The translations under genes were made by a program, and so were the position numbers. A stretch of DNA of 64,000 nt from Diplonema papillatum (taxonomy: Eukaryota > Euglenozoa > Diplonemea > Diplonemida > Diplonemidae): the NCBI GenBank assembly GCA_030068145.1, contig JAPJBO010000289.1:62001-126000 (forward strand), written 5' to 3'. Each line of letters opens with the position of its first letter. Position 1 is the first letter of the stretch. The notes beneath the pieces are model-generated. The model saw only the letters and a program-made list of their open reading frames with translations, was not told the DNA's origin and made no database searches. Of the stretch, positions 31,493 through 43,388 are shown one piece after another.

Positions 31493-32890
31493 GCGACGGG
31501 GCGTCCTATGCTTTTTTAACAGCATTCATGCCTCGGGCTCCTGGACGAGGCACAGTCGCGCGATCCACCGTGTCATAGAACCCCGCACAAAGCCGGCAAG
31601 AGCAAAGTACCTGCTGCCATCCCATACACCCTGAGGTGCTATTGGTAGTAGAGCATATACATACCCACAAGGATGGTCATGCATACCATCCGGACAGGAT
31701 GGTGTCTACAGTGTAGTGGACAGCGGGTCATCTGTCCCGTGTCCCTAGAGTCTCTGGATGGCTAATAACGTCCTATCCACGATACCAGCTTGCAGCTATA
31801 TCTGTAGCATATGATAGTGGTGCGGTGTACACAAGGGCAGTACACAGTTCGGCTTCTGTAGTAACAAGCAGCTGGTTAAGTTCCAGTACGCAATGCCACA
31901 AGCTCGCACATCCGGAATCGCGCAGACTGGGCGGTTTCATCGGTCGAACTTATCGTCCCTGTATTTTGCAGCGGTGAGACCTAGCCCCCATCTTGCCCCT
32001 TACTCATCGAAAAGGGAGAGCGACCGCGTCGGCGTGCGCACAAAGCTGCCATCTACGGCCCATCTCTCTTTCTCTCTCTCATTGCTCAACCAAATGTCAG
32101 CATTCCCTTTTTTTCCTATTTCCAATGTTTTGCGAAGTCTAAACAGACGCAGACAGCGTGTTTGGCGATTGGTGGGAGAATACTTGGGGCCAGTTTTTTG
32201 TGTGAACAACGCATTGTTGGTACAAGAAATTAGTAGTTGGCAGCTTACTACATGAAACCTACCAAAGCAGGTGAGTTCCGCCAGTGCGCACCAACAAACG
32301 TCCTGCTTGAATAGTAGACCAGACCTCTCGAGGTGTGCTGTTAGCGATCGCGGGAGCCGGAAACCCTAACGTACCCCGAAGTGGACTTTTAGTGAGGAAA
32401 AAGCTAAGCGTGCTTTCTGTCTGTTCTGTCTGAAGAACGTCGGCGACTCAACTGGACTCGGCCACCTTGATGTTCTCTCGAAGCCTCTTCTCCAACAGCG
32501 AAAGTTGTCCGACATCCTCAGATGTCAAAGTCCCAGTTTCAGCTGCTCGGAGGCATCTGGACACGCACCTGGCGGCAGAATCAAAAGGCACTGTTCGACC
32601 ACGACCGGCAAAAGGTTTCATCCACCCGTTCAACTTCTGGGTTGCCAACAACGCGAGAGACAGTGAGCTCGCTACCGCAGTTCAAGATGGCAGCACCCAC
32701 CTCACCAGAAACGTTCTTTCTTGGTGGGTTTCGCGAATCATGCGCACGGGCATGAAAGTACGCAGTAGTAGCGGTCGGTTCTCGTCGTGGTATCGCGGCA
32801 CGCTTCAGAAATAAACCAGCATAAATACAGTACTCTCCAAGCGGTTGGCGGGGGTAAGACAACGGGAGCAGGATATGGTCAGGTTGCACG
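31493..32890. other. Intergenic region, one repeat copy
   Basis: No gene is supported. 32190-32300 is a copy of the ~110-base acceptor-like repeat. 32467-32814 has a mildly coding frame (...KVPVSAARRHLDTHL) with no motif. Confidence 0.45.
32190..32300 (+). repeat. Dispersed ~110-base repeat with acceptor-like end (copy 2)
   Basis: Reads through TTGGCAGCTTACTACATGAA and CCAAAGCAGGTGAGTTCCGC, closely matching the intron/exon border at 57910-57960. Confidence 0.65.
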
Positions 32891-35548
32891 ATGCGCGGGG
32901 CGACGGTGAGCTTGGAGGTATGCATGGGCAACGGCATCACAGACGGCGTGTGGTGGGGCGCCGACACGCCCGCCGTCAGCTGTGGCGGCGCGCGGAGCTT
33001 CGGCGCGCCGCCGGATGACGACGAGCCGCAGCAGCAGCAGCAGCAGCGGCCGCTCCTCTACTGGCTCCGCTCGATGGGCAGCCACCTCCCGAAAAAGTAC
33101 TGGCGCGCGCTCACCTGCGAGCTGGAGCACATGCCGTCCAGCACACCCCCGTCGGACACGGCGTTCTGGCTTTACCGGTCGGTGATCTCATACACCCCCG
33201 AATTCCCCCCCTTACAGACGTGGTCCCCGGAGGAGCTTACTCAGTGGCTTCCCCTGGTCGACCCCGGCCTAGCCGCCGCCGCGCCGCTGATCCGACACGT
33301 CGGCTTGTCCGGCGCGGATCTGCTGGGCCTCACGTCCGCGGACCTCGGCGAGTACCCGCTGCGCCTGGGCTACGAGCAGAAGAAGGCGGCGTTCGGCTTC
33401 GTCAACCGCGCGGCCGGGCCGCACCCTGTCAAGGGCGTCGCCGTGCCGTATGGCTACCAGCTCGCGAACGTTCTCGCGTGGCACGTGCGGCTTGCGCCGG
33501 ATGGTGGGCCGATGGCGGCACTGCACAGGGAAGTCGTTAGGGCCGTGTCGCGGCTGCCGCGGCTGCGGGCGCCGGCGGTCGCGTATAAAGCGGCGAAGGT
33601 GCTCGCCGGGGACGGCGAGTTCGCGCACTTCAAGCGAGGGGTCGTCATGTCGTGGCCGTACGTGACCAGTGCGACGACAGACCCGGACATCGCAGCGCGT
33701 GTTGCCGCCGACGGGGCGCAGCCGGAGCACGTGCAGCTCACGCTGGCCCTCGCCGCGATGGACGCCGACTCGAACATGTACGCCGCCGACGACAGACCGG
33801 GCAAGCCGGGCGCCGAGCAGCACGGCAAACCGCCGCGGGAACGCGCCGCGCAGGCCGTGCGCGAAGTGCTGCTGGCGCCGGAGGCCCAGTTCCAGATCGT
33901 CTTCCACGCCTCGGTGCCCGTCATGCGGTCGCGGCTCGTCGTCGCGCGGGAGGTGCCGAGCTGCGACATTGCCTTCGAGGTGGGAGCCCTTTCTTTTCAA
34001 TTTCTTTCGGGTTAATGTTTTTCGTGTTACTACGCCTGCTGTCTCGGGCTGCTTCGGCAGTAGCCCAGGAGTTCGTACATTCTTACAGGTTCCACAACAC
34101 CGCCGGCACCGATACCCCACCCGGGGGTCAATGCTAGCATAGCTACCATAGCTACCTTTCTACTCTGGTGACCGAAAAACGCTTCCTTTGCCTCCAAGTC
34201 AAACTGAGAAATATTTTTGGCGTGACATGCGCCCAACGCAGCGGGGTCTTTGCTTGTTTTCTTACCGTGGCGACAACAGCGAGTCTTACCTGATCCCGCA
34301 CCCACACAGCTCTGTCCCGTTTTCGCTGCACTGGGCGAGCTCTGCGGCGGACCGCCGCAGCCGCGCCTCCAGCAGGAGGTTATAGCGGAGTGCGCGGCCA
34401 AGGTGCGCGAGACGGTCGTCACCGAGAGGTACTACAGAGCGACCGCCTGCGAGCTGATGCGGCGCGTCGCGCACTTGGACCTGTGCCTCTGCTGGCTGGA
34501 GGGCCAGTACGCGACGGCGGCCGAGATGCTGTACTTGGCGCAGTGCGAGCAGGCGGAGAGAAGCCGGGTCGAGGCGGAGTACGACGAAATCGCGCGGCTG
34601 GCGGACGACTTGAAGTGCGTCGCCGTCAGGCCGCAGCTGTCCGCGGCCAAGGCGAACTGGCTCGTGCAGGGGCTGGACGATGATCGATACGTCGAGGTCG
34701 TCTCGGTGGTGATCGCGTTCGTGTCGTGTGACAGGGCGCGGTGCGTCAGGATGTGCGGGTGCGCCGGGCGTGGGTTGATCCATGGGCACCTCATGAAGCG
34801 CCGGGACCACCCCTCCGTAGTATACCACCTGCTGCAGGCCGTTTCCAACGCGGTCGCCCGCGTCGGGAAGCACAGCGAGTTCGTCCAGCACTTCTCCCTC
34901 CCAAACGCGACCGCTGTCGTCGCGCGGCACGCCGCGAGCGACTCGATCGCACTGACGTACCTCTCCCTCTGGGAGCAGCTGTACGCGCCCGCCAAGGTGC
35001 CGGCGATGGGCTTCACGTTCGGGCTGCTGGTCGACTTCCTCTCGCGCCACACGGATCCGACCGTCGTCCGTTCGACCCTGCGCGCGCTGGTGAAGGTTGC
35101 GCGGCACGAAAAAGGCAACCTCGTCGTGCAGCAGCCGACCGTCATATCCTGGGTCGTCAGACGGGGACTCGAGAATATTACGAGCAGCCGTCTGGTCAAA
35201 TACGCCGTGCACATAGTCGGTCTCACGTCGGAAACGTTGAACCCGCAGCTAAAGGACTACATCTACCAGCAAGGCTGCGGGAAGTTTGTCTTGACTGTGA
35301 TCGAAGCCGTCCGATGGTCGGACGTCGTTCTCCTGCGGCAGAGCCTCGACGCGTTCGTGCGACTCGTCGCTTCGTTAGAAGTGGCGTGGCGGGCCATCAC
35401 CGCCGACGGGGCGCTCGACGTCATCAACAGCCTTGTGGCCTCCGGCCAGGCGCACTGGCAGCGCGCGGAGCTTTCGAAGAGGAAGGCAGACTGGGTCAAG
35501 GCAAGGTCCCTGCTCTTCCGCGCGCAGAGCCTTTTGCAGCGGGTCTGA
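32891..35548 (+). CDS. SAM / ADP-ribosyltransferase-like / helical-repeat protein
   Basis: Two exons, 32891-33979 and 34310-35548, join in phase 0 for 775 residues. An N-terminal segment with a short Gln run leads to a SAM domain at about residues 111-172 (WSPEELTQWLPLVDPG ... LRLGYEQKKAAF). Residues ~180-360 resemble the ART fold of mono-ADP-ribosyltransferases: FKRGVVMSWPYVTSATTDPD in the place of the ...v.wp.ftStS box and VREVLLAPEAQFQIV in the place of the ExE-containing EVLLPP strand. The first Glu of ExE is not seen and STS reads SATT, so activity is doubtful. Exon 2 is all-helical with armadillo-like repeats (YLSLWEQLYAPAK, LRALVKVARHEKGN). Role unknown; a signalling scaffold is a guess. 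Confidence 0.7.
34061..34134. repeat. Dispersed repeat in intron 1 of the SAM/ART gene
   Basis: Partner of 15330-15415: GTTCGTACATTCTTACAGG then TTCCACAACACCGCCGGCAC. Confidence 0.7.
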
Positions 35549-35815
35549 CGCGTGTTCAGGGTTTCGTAGTAAAAGAACCCCCCGACACAGTAGGAGACTT
35601 CCAGCCTCAATGGTCAACCGGAGACCCTAAACCACCGAACCTCTGGGCCACGGCCTCTAAACCACAACAAACGCCAAAAAAACACCTGTTTTTGCAGGCA
35701 ATCCTCGAAGAGGCCGCCGGTTGAAAAAACCTCAACGGAGGAATGTGCCACACACACGGTGAGTGCCTTGAAGCCCGGGTAAAATGTGAGGTTGATGCCG
35801 GGCGTTGGCGCTCAA

Positions 35816-35926
35816 CAAAATACTCGACGTAGCTGCTTTGACTCCGAATGGAAGGGAGGAAATATAGAGGTAGAGGGGCAAATGCAATACAAGCACAATC
35901 TGATTTGTTCTTCGCTTACACCACCT
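35816..35926 (-). repeat. Dispersed repeat, inverted partner of 41583-41690
   Basis: Shares ATACTCGACGTAGCTGCTTT, TCCGAATGGAAGGGAGGAAA and CAATCTGATTTGTTCTTCGC with the reverse complement of 41583-41690, which lies in ELAPOR-like intron 1. Confidence 0.8.
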
Positions 35927-36010
35927 GGCTTCTCCTCGTTCTCCTGACGCCGGTTGTTATCCGCCGGAGCTGCATGCTTTCGAAGCCGAGACTTGGGGGA
36001 GAAGCGACGC

Positions 36011-36177
36011 GCGTGCTCTCGTAGCAAGGGTGGCCCTGGCTGTGACGAGCTATGAACAGCTGCCTTGGTTCCGGGCTGACGGCCCGCCATGGTTTGAATG
36101 ACCTAAGCGCAGTGCTCAGATAGGACCAGTGCGGCGTCGAGCCCTTCTTTGTTTGAAGCCCGTTCTTGCAATCCCCC
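36011..36177. repeat. ~220-base dispersed repeat, copy 4 (diverged)
   Basis: Keeps GGCTGTGACGAGCTATGAAC and the end CGTTCTTGCAATCCCCC, but the middle is changed and shortened. Confidence 0.65.
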
Positions 36178-37160
36178 ACCCACCAATTCCGGCAAGCACG
36201 GGCCCGGCATCATTTACACGCAGCCGCGGGCTCGCCGGATTCAACCCACACTGCTTTGGCAAAAGCTTTGCCGTGGGGCTCGGCCACTTGCTGGCAGTGG
36301 CTTCCGCTTTCATGTTACACGTCTCGTCCGCCGGCTTTCGTTTTCTTTTCCCCCTTCTTTTCCAAGCAACTGGGGCGATGGCATGGTGGTTGCTTAAGAC
36401 CCTCAACGGTAATCGGGACGACACATTTCACGTTTCCCGAGCCGTGTGCTCCAGACAAAACGTGCCATCGAGCCGTGTCAAGCTTGAGAAATGCATTGAT
36501 CATTCCATTCATTCACCAACCGCATCCGCAACCACAACCACGACCAATCATACCACATCCACGGCCGAACGAGGAGCTTCTTCATCTCAACCAAACCACT
36601 CGTCGACTGTCCGCGCCCCTTCAAATGACCGAGCACGATCCGCAAGTCGGGAAACATATCGATGTATCCACTGCGGAACCCAAAGCTTGTTCACCATTCG
36701 TGGGAGAAATAGGTCTCAGAATTCACATGGGGCAATGCTTCCAAAATCCAAACCTGAAACGGTAACATACCCAGTTTCACTGGAGTGCCCGTTCCCGGCG
36801 AGCTACGAGGGAACGAACCTGCAAGAGTGCCAACGCTACTCTTTCTATACCGTACGTATAAAAAAGGTGTCACGGGATAAGCCGGCAGCTGCTGCTTAAC
36901 GGCTTTATCACGTGGGCGGCCCTGAGATTACCCCCTCAGGTGACACCACTTTATCTTTAGCAATACTTCAACCTTCTTCAGCTTTTGGAGAGGATGATTG
37001 AAGACTGCTATAACGATAACTCCATGACTGATAACTCTTTTCGATTGCATTCTTCCTGCCTCCGGGGGCCGTGGGCCGAAGACTTTGAAACCGGATCCTT
37101 GAACAATTGAGCCACAAGGTGCGCAGAGCGGGGGAGAGGGTGTTGGAAAGGGTGCCCAGT

Positions 37161-40100
37161 ATGGCGGCCTGCGCGCTGTTGATCTCCGCGGCTGCTCTGG
37201 CGGAGCCTCGGTGCAGCCCAGTTGACTACGTGCAGAAGATGTCGGCGTGCGCCGACAACTACCGCAACGTGACGTGGAAAAAGGACCCGCGCCTCGAGGT
37301 GTGGGACTGCGAGGGCCCCGATTTCGTCGACGGGGGCAGAACCACGTGCGACTGCACCTTCGACGACGTGCAGCTGGCGGGCGACGTTTGGTACGTCAAG
37401 TGGACGAACGAAGGCGACGAGCCGTGCACCAATGCAGATGCCATTCTCGACGCCCTGCCCTCGGGTTCTTCAGTACCCATGTGCTCAGTTAACCATTTGG
37501 GGTTCGAGTATGCGCCGTGCGATGAGGAATCGCTGACGCAAGCGATCGTATCGTACTGGACAGACGTCTGCAACGACTACGAGGCCTACGAACCAGTGCC
37601 GTTGTTCACGCTGCTGAAGGACGTCGAGCTGCTGATTGTGACCGAGCGGCCTGAGCAGCCGACGAACAATTACATACTGCTCGAGGAAACAGCGTCGATG
37701 GCCATCCTTAAGGAAGTGGGTCCGGGGTTCGCCGACCTGACCAACTTCATCGGGCAGGAGCTGGTCGCCATTGACACGGAGGAGTTCACGAAGGGGATGC
37801 CGTACGCGAATTTGTCCGACGTGTATCCGAGGACGCTGACCTTCAAAATCCAGCTGCCCCCAGCGCGTGTCATCCCGTGCGACTCGCAGTGCGACGAGGG
37901 CACGTACCTGGCGCCGCCCATGTCGTCGTGCGGGTACTGCGCCAAGGGCACGCACTCCATCCGCGGCGATATTTACACGACGTGGCAGAACGACACCACC
38001 CCGGCGAACTTCCACCTGTCGTGCTACTCCATTCCCGGGAGCACGAAGACGGACTGCACGCCTTGGACCAACAGGGGGCACTTGATCGATTCCGGAACCC
38101 AGCCAACGGGTACCGGCAAAGCCATCCGTTCGCTGTTCGAGATTAAAGCGAGAATCGTTGCTCAGCCGTCGAGCGTCAAGATTCGGTTCCGAATGGACCT
38201 CGAGCCCGCCGACAGGTTCGAGATCCACATCAACGGTGACGTGGAAGCGAGGTACGAGGGTGCGACGACGGGATGGCAGGAAGTTGACATCGACATCCGC
38301 AACACGCTTTGCTCGTGGAAGCTGCTGCTCAACTCTTCCACGGCCGAAGATGAATCAGGGGACCCTATCACGTACGCCGAAGTGTGCGTGTACCGAAACT
38401 TGTTTTCCCCCTTCAAGGGAAGCGTGCACTTCCCTTTTGCACGCCTCCGCGACGCCCCCGGCAAGCCGCTCGTCATAGCTGACGGCGACGGCTGCGACCC
38501 TGCACAGTATCCGGCGTCCGTCAAGGGCGGCCTTGTCATGGTGTACAGGGACGCCAGCAAACAGTGTTCGTTCGTCTCGAGGGCGCTGGTGGCTCAAGAG
38601 GCCGGCGCTGCGGGACTGCTGGTGAGAGACCACATGGCGACCGGCTACCCGCTGCGCATGCTCGGACCCAGCGACGGGATCTCGATACCGGTGGTTTCGG
38701 TGACAGCGGCGGAAGGCGACGTGATAGCGAACACCGTGTCGGCGCACGCCGGTGACGTCGTCGGGTCCGTAGGGCGGATCCAGGAGGAGGCGGGGCAGGC
38801 GCTGATCCAGCTGCTGCTCTCGCGGCCCGAAAACGCGGGGGTCGGCTCGACGAAATCGGGGAAGGTCTACGTCAACGAGGTCGCCATCGACGGCACCAAA
38901 ACCGCGGCCACCCACTGCGGCGAGTGCCCGGGCGGAACCTACGGCCTCGGCGGGATCGACATGCCGGAAGGCTGCATGCCGTGCCCCGCAAACACGTTCA
39001 GCTCCGTAGGCAGCGACACCTGCGCCCGCTGCCCAAGAGGAACCGTGTCGAGCCCAGGTGCGGTCTACTGCACACTGTCGGAGACGTGCCAGTACGCCGA
39101 AGACTTCGTGCCGGAGTTCGGACCCTGCCTCGTCAACGAGGAGGGCGTCGCCGAACTCTCGGTCACCTTCGTCGCGGAGGACTGCATCGTCATCGAAGGG
39201 GAACCCGTGCAGCCGCCAGCTGACATGACACTCCGCTGCGGGCCGGGCGATGTCATGGACTGCATGGGGCCGGGGAAAATCAGGCTGTCGCCCACGGAGT
39301 GCGAGGCGTGTCCGCCTGGCAAAGTGCCGACGGCAGCGCAGGACGCTTGCGTCGAGTGCTCGGGCGACGAAATCGTGGTTCTAAGCTACAACTTGTCGCG
39401 CGGGTTCGACGCGCTGAACGCGACCCTGACGCCCCCGCTGTGGGCCACGAGCTGCTCGGAGAACTGCGGGCAGACGGCGGGATGGGAGTTTTACAGGACG
39501 ATGCTCGACTCGTCCGCGTCGTCGGCAGCGTTCCTCGAAACGGGCCTCGCCGCCGGACGCGACCGCTCGAACGACATCTCGATACAGCTCACGCACACCT
39601 TTCTGGCCGCGCACGAAGGCTCGTTGTCCTTCGATTACAGACTCGCGTCCGGCGCACTGTACGAGGACCTCGACCGGGTCAACGTTTTCCTCACGCTTTA
39701 CGCGGTCGCGTCGGTGGACAACGAGGGGGGGCAAGCGTCGGCGTACAGCCAGCGCGTGTACGACTCGGGGAACCTGTTGGACGGAATAGACTCCGGCAGC
39801 GTGGAGGAGATGACACACTCGGTGTCGTTTGATGCGGGTGGGCTGTACAGGGCGGTGTGGACGTTCCAAAAGCAGCGGACGAGCCAGCCTGTCGTTTTCG
39901 TGATGACGGGCATCGTGGTGGTGGGAGCGTCGAACGGAGTAGGCGTCGCTTGCGACGCCTGCCCGGCTGGTTACTCATGTAAGCGCGGCGTGATCGCGCT
40001 GTGTCCAGCGGGGACTTACCGAGCGAAATCGGATGCTGCAGGGGCGTGCTTGCAGTGTCCGAAGGGTACTGTGTCGCAGGGAGAAGGCAAGTCGGAGTGT

Positions 40101-42572
40101 GTTGCGTGCCCCGCGGGCACCGTGGCTTCGACGGCAGCGTCGCCGAAGTGCGTGCTGCCGTCCAGCGGGGCAGCTGGGACGTGCCTGTTTTCGCCGGAGG
40201 AGGGCGAAGTGTTCGACCTGGCGCCGCTCAACGAAACGAGGCACGTCGGCGCCGGCGTGGCCGCCGACGCCTTCATCCTCAACGTGTGCAAGTCGGAGCG
40301 CTCCGCCTGCGGCGCGGAGTCGCTGGCGTGCACCACGGGCCGGCAAGGCGGGGCCGCCACATCCCTCGGGTCCTCGCTGTCCATCGACCGATCTGATGGG
40401 GGCCTCATCATCGCTTTGTCCGAAGGAGTCGCTTGCCCGGCCGACAAGTTCCGCACCCTCGGCGCCTCCATCACCGTCGTTTGCAATCCCTCCGGCAACG
40501 TATGCCCCCCTTACCCCTCCCAGTTGGCGTCAAAAGGTTTCCCGTGGATACACAGGCGCTTTACAGCTGCTCGCAAAGGGTTGGGCCTGCTGTGCACGAA
40601 GCAACATCCCCAGGGTTTCGGGGTCGGATTTCTTTTTTGGGAAAAGTGCCTTAGGGGACTAGTCCCAATGTGAAATGTGCCCCTAGGGGACTAGTCCCTA
40701 TTTTGCATTACAATTCCTGGTTAGAGTTGCATACATTTGCAAAAAAGTTGCTAAGTGCATTTGCCAGTACTTCCCAACGAAAATGTGCCCTACGGGGACT
40801 CCCCTAAGGGCGCATTTCACATTGGGACTAGTCCCCTAAGGCACCTTACCCTTCTTTTTTTGTATAAGCACCTGCTTTGTAGGAAATGCTTGAGAAGACT
40901 ACCAGTTGCGATAGATCAAAGGAGGTAAATGTGCTGTAGCCCACACGAAACACACGTAAATCTGGGTTTAGTGGCGGGCGTAAGCTTTCAACAAAAAAGA
41001 CCCACTTTGTAGTTGTTTTGTTTTCTCCCTTCGAAATGAGTTTTTTGGGGGTTTGTGTACTTTGCAGAATGTCGCGACCCTGGTGTCGTGACCCTTGCCC
41101 ATGTCATCGGGGCACGAAGCTCCGGCTCGACACGAACAGAGCTGTTCCCCGGCTCCGTAGGACCTCCATAAGGCCCAGAAGGCAATGTCGCGCCCGAACA
41201 CCACGCAAAAACCTTTCCCCACGCCTGTTGAAAGCGATTCGAAGCCCTTTCACCCAGTGGGCTTTGCCTGTGCTCTTGTTGCGTGAAGATCCTGACTTTG
41301 GCGAGCTTCGAAAAAGCCACCCAGTGTGCCAGACTGCGCCACATGCGTCGAGACCGAAACGGAGAGCGGATGGGCGTACCATTCCGGAGCATTCAGTTTT
41401 TTACATAAGCGCCAGCTTGGAAGGAAATGCTCGACAATAACTTCCAGACAAAGAACCGAAGGGATCCCAAGTGCTGTACCCACCGAATCACGCGCTGAAC
41501 GGACGTGAGGTCATGCGGGTCTACCCCAACACGACAAATCACACATAAAAAGTCCTGAGTGAGAAAGCAACACACGGTAGTGTAAGCGAAGAACAAATCA
41601 GATTGTGTTTGTATTGTACTGTCCCCTCTACCTCTATATTTCCTCCCTTCCATTCGGAGTCAAAGCAGCTACGTCGAGTATTTCTCACGTTTCTAACCCG
41701 TTGGAACGCCAGCGATCCGTACAACATCCACACCCTCGCAGTCACTCTCGACGCAGGGCGAACTGACGGAGGTGGACCGAAAGGACGCGTGCCACCCGAA
41801 CTACAATATCGTCTCCGCCGCGGGATGCCCTATCTGCAACGAACGCCACATGAAGTCGTACTGGACCGCGTGCGTGGACGGCATGCAGACGCAGAAAGTG
41901 GAGTGGGCCGACTGCTCCGGGAAGCCCGTCGACGGCGTCCCCAAAACGCGGGAGTGCGGAGGCTCCGGCGGCGCGCCTGTGGGGATCATAGTCGGCCTTG
42001 TCGCGGTCATGATTTGCCTCACCGTGCTGGCAGTGTATTTCTGCTGCAAGAACAGGTCGTTGGAAGGCAAGGTGTGTTCTTGGTTCTTGTCCGCGGTGCC
42101 GTAGAGAACCCATCCGACAAAGATCGACCGGTGACTACAACCCCCGGGGGTCTTCAACGAACTTAAAGCAAAATAACGCTACAAACTAAGGCTCGTGTCA
42201 CCGGACGGCATTTTACTGGCCCGTTGAGCACCATACGGGTCTTGCATTCACTCTCAACCGATCCCACCCGCGCTCAAGTTGAGATTCGTAGAATGCGAGC
42301 AGATATATTAGTGTAGTTGATGCATTCCTTGCGGTGCCCAAATGCAAGAAAGCAGAAAACTAGGACCTGATCTTAGGTCCGCTTGCGCTCCATGTCCTTA
42401 TGTTAGATTGTTCGATGTCCACATCTACCTGTTGTTAGTCTGAACTCACCCGCAGTACCAAGCCATCCGCATGGTGGCCGGTGACGACGACTTCGACGAT
42501 GATGTGGACGATGTGCCACCTCCTGCTGACATCGTCATGACCGAGCAACACGATGAGGACGTTGACAGTTGA
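37161..42572 (+). CDS. ELAPOR-type transmembrane receptor with an inserted PA domain
   Basis: Exons 37161-40499, 41757-42071 and 42456-42572 sum to 3771 bases, 1256 residues, all joins phase 0. The ATG at 37161 starts a signal peptide (MAACALLISAAALAEP). The Cys-rich ectodomain follows the ELAPOR1/2 (KIAA1324) plan: CSENCGQTAGWEFY, GCC2/GCC3-like modules at ~589-637 and ~933-997 (CPAGTYRAKSDAAGACLQCP), a region matching the mannose-6-phosphate-receptor-like domain, and CHPNYNIVSAAGCPIC before the membrane. One membrane span lies at ~1188-1210 (GIIVGLVAVMICLTVLAVYF), then a short acidic tail starting YQAIRMV. Residues ~435-545 form a protease-associated (PA) domain (QCSFVSRALVAQEAGAAGLL, ISIPVVSVTAAEGDVI), as in plant vacuolar sorting receptors. 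The animal relatives act in endosome-lysosome trafficking; a sorting receptor is likely. Confidence 0.85.
40646..40844. mobile_element. 199-base MITE with 32-base perfect inverted ends
   Basis: Ends GTGCCTTAGGGGACTAGTCC and its reverse complement; the match runs 32 bases (40646-40677 with 40813-40844). A second, inner palindromic block repeats GGGGACTAGTCCC. It lies at the start of intron 1 of the ELAPOR-like gene and codes for nothing. Confidence 0.85.
40862..41035 (+). repeat. Dispersed repeat, partner of 9190-9395
   Basis: Starts near AAGCACCTGCTTTGTAGG; includes TTTAGTGGCGGGCGTAAGC and then GACCCACTTTGTAGTTG, the last part also found right after retroelement 1 (21336). In intron 1 of the ELAPOR-like gene. 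Confidence 0.75.
41404..41690 (+). repeat. MITE-like dispersed repeat
   Basis: Begins near GGAAGGAAATGCTCGAC and ends GTCGAGTATTTCTC, which are inverted relative to each other. The right 105 bases match 35816-35926 in reverse. The layout parallels the 40862 repeat, so both may be branches of one family. In intron 1 of the ELAPOR-like gene. Confidence 0.55.
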
Positions 42573-42835
42573 AGGCATCCCGCGGAGACGCGACAGAGCA
42601 ATTATCTCGGAACGCCGCACTCTGAACTAGCAGGCTGACAGTGAAGCGCACTCCGTAAGAACAAGACAGCAACTGTCTTGGGAAGTCGCGCTTTGTTGTC
42701 GGGTGTGTTGCGTCGCAGCTTAGGCAAACCGCAGGGGAAATCCGTATCGTCCCCTGCGATTCTAACGCGGGTCTTCCACAAACACCCCATGGCCGGCAGA
42801 AGAACACAAACTACATCTTCGTCGAAACCTTATTT

Positions 42836-42925
42836 TGTCTTTTAACCAACCACACCCTGAAGGCTGTGTGAAGCTCTCTTACCGATTTTCGTGGTGCATC
42901 AACTCCTCAGTGAAACTGTGAAAAG
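42836..42925. repeat. Dispersed repeat, partner of 9652-9748
   Basis: AACCAACCACACCCTGAAGG through CAGTGAAACTGTGAAA, as at 9652-9748, with a few substitutions. Confidence 0.7.
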
Positions 42926-43228
42926 GATGAACATGCGGGCAGGGTGAATCAGCAGGAATAGCGTGCACTAGCAGCTGCAACAGGACTAGTTCCGGCTCAG
43001 TTTATAGATACCGGATTTGTCCATACTTGGAAACCTAGTGAAACCAACGAAATCCATAACATCCCGAGCACCTGGAACGGCAAGCCCTTTGCTCCCTTCG
43101 AATCAGCTTGTCATGTGTCTAAGCTAACTCAAACTCGTCCGCTGATTGAATAGTCCTGAACGAATGGTTCAAATCAGGACGATCCTGCGAAGGCGAGCAG
43201 GGTCTTTTCATCCTCGTTCACGGCATGG

Positions 43229-43388
43229 GTGTGCAGACATACCGAGCTGTTCGAGGTAGTGTACAATAGTCGCCCGGCGACGCAAGCGTCGAGTGAGGTA
43301 TCCTCAGAGGGCACGTGTCCCGAAGTTTCACCGATGAGCACGAGTCGCCCCGTTTTGAGAAGCCGAACAAATCGGCACGGTATCTCTG
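43229..43388 (-). other. Possible isolated exon on the minus strand
   Basis: On the minus strand an acceptor (CGTTCCAGCAG) is followed by ~155 bases and a donor (CTCGGTATGT). Two frames are open: one reads FVRLLKTGRLVLIGETSG, like a WD-repeat strand, the other YRADLFGFSKRGDSC. No neighbouring exon is found, so this is weak. Confidence 0.2.

Larger units (their letters stand above)
35549..37160. other. Intergenic region with two repeat copies
   Basis: Contains 35816-35926 (inverted partner of 41583-41690) and a diverged ~220-base repeat at 36011-36177. The frame at 36129-36899 crosses that repeat and has mixed quality; a real exon cannot be shown. The last few hundred bases should include the ELAPOR-like promoter. 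Confidence 0.4.

Noticed and set aside
36129..36899. 256-codon protein
   Set aside because: The frame crosses a diverged repeat, changes composition and shows no motif; another frame looks better near its end.
37107..37160. Longer N-terminus of the ELAPOR-like protein
   Set aside because: That start is TTG. The ATG at 37161 gives a proper signal peptide.
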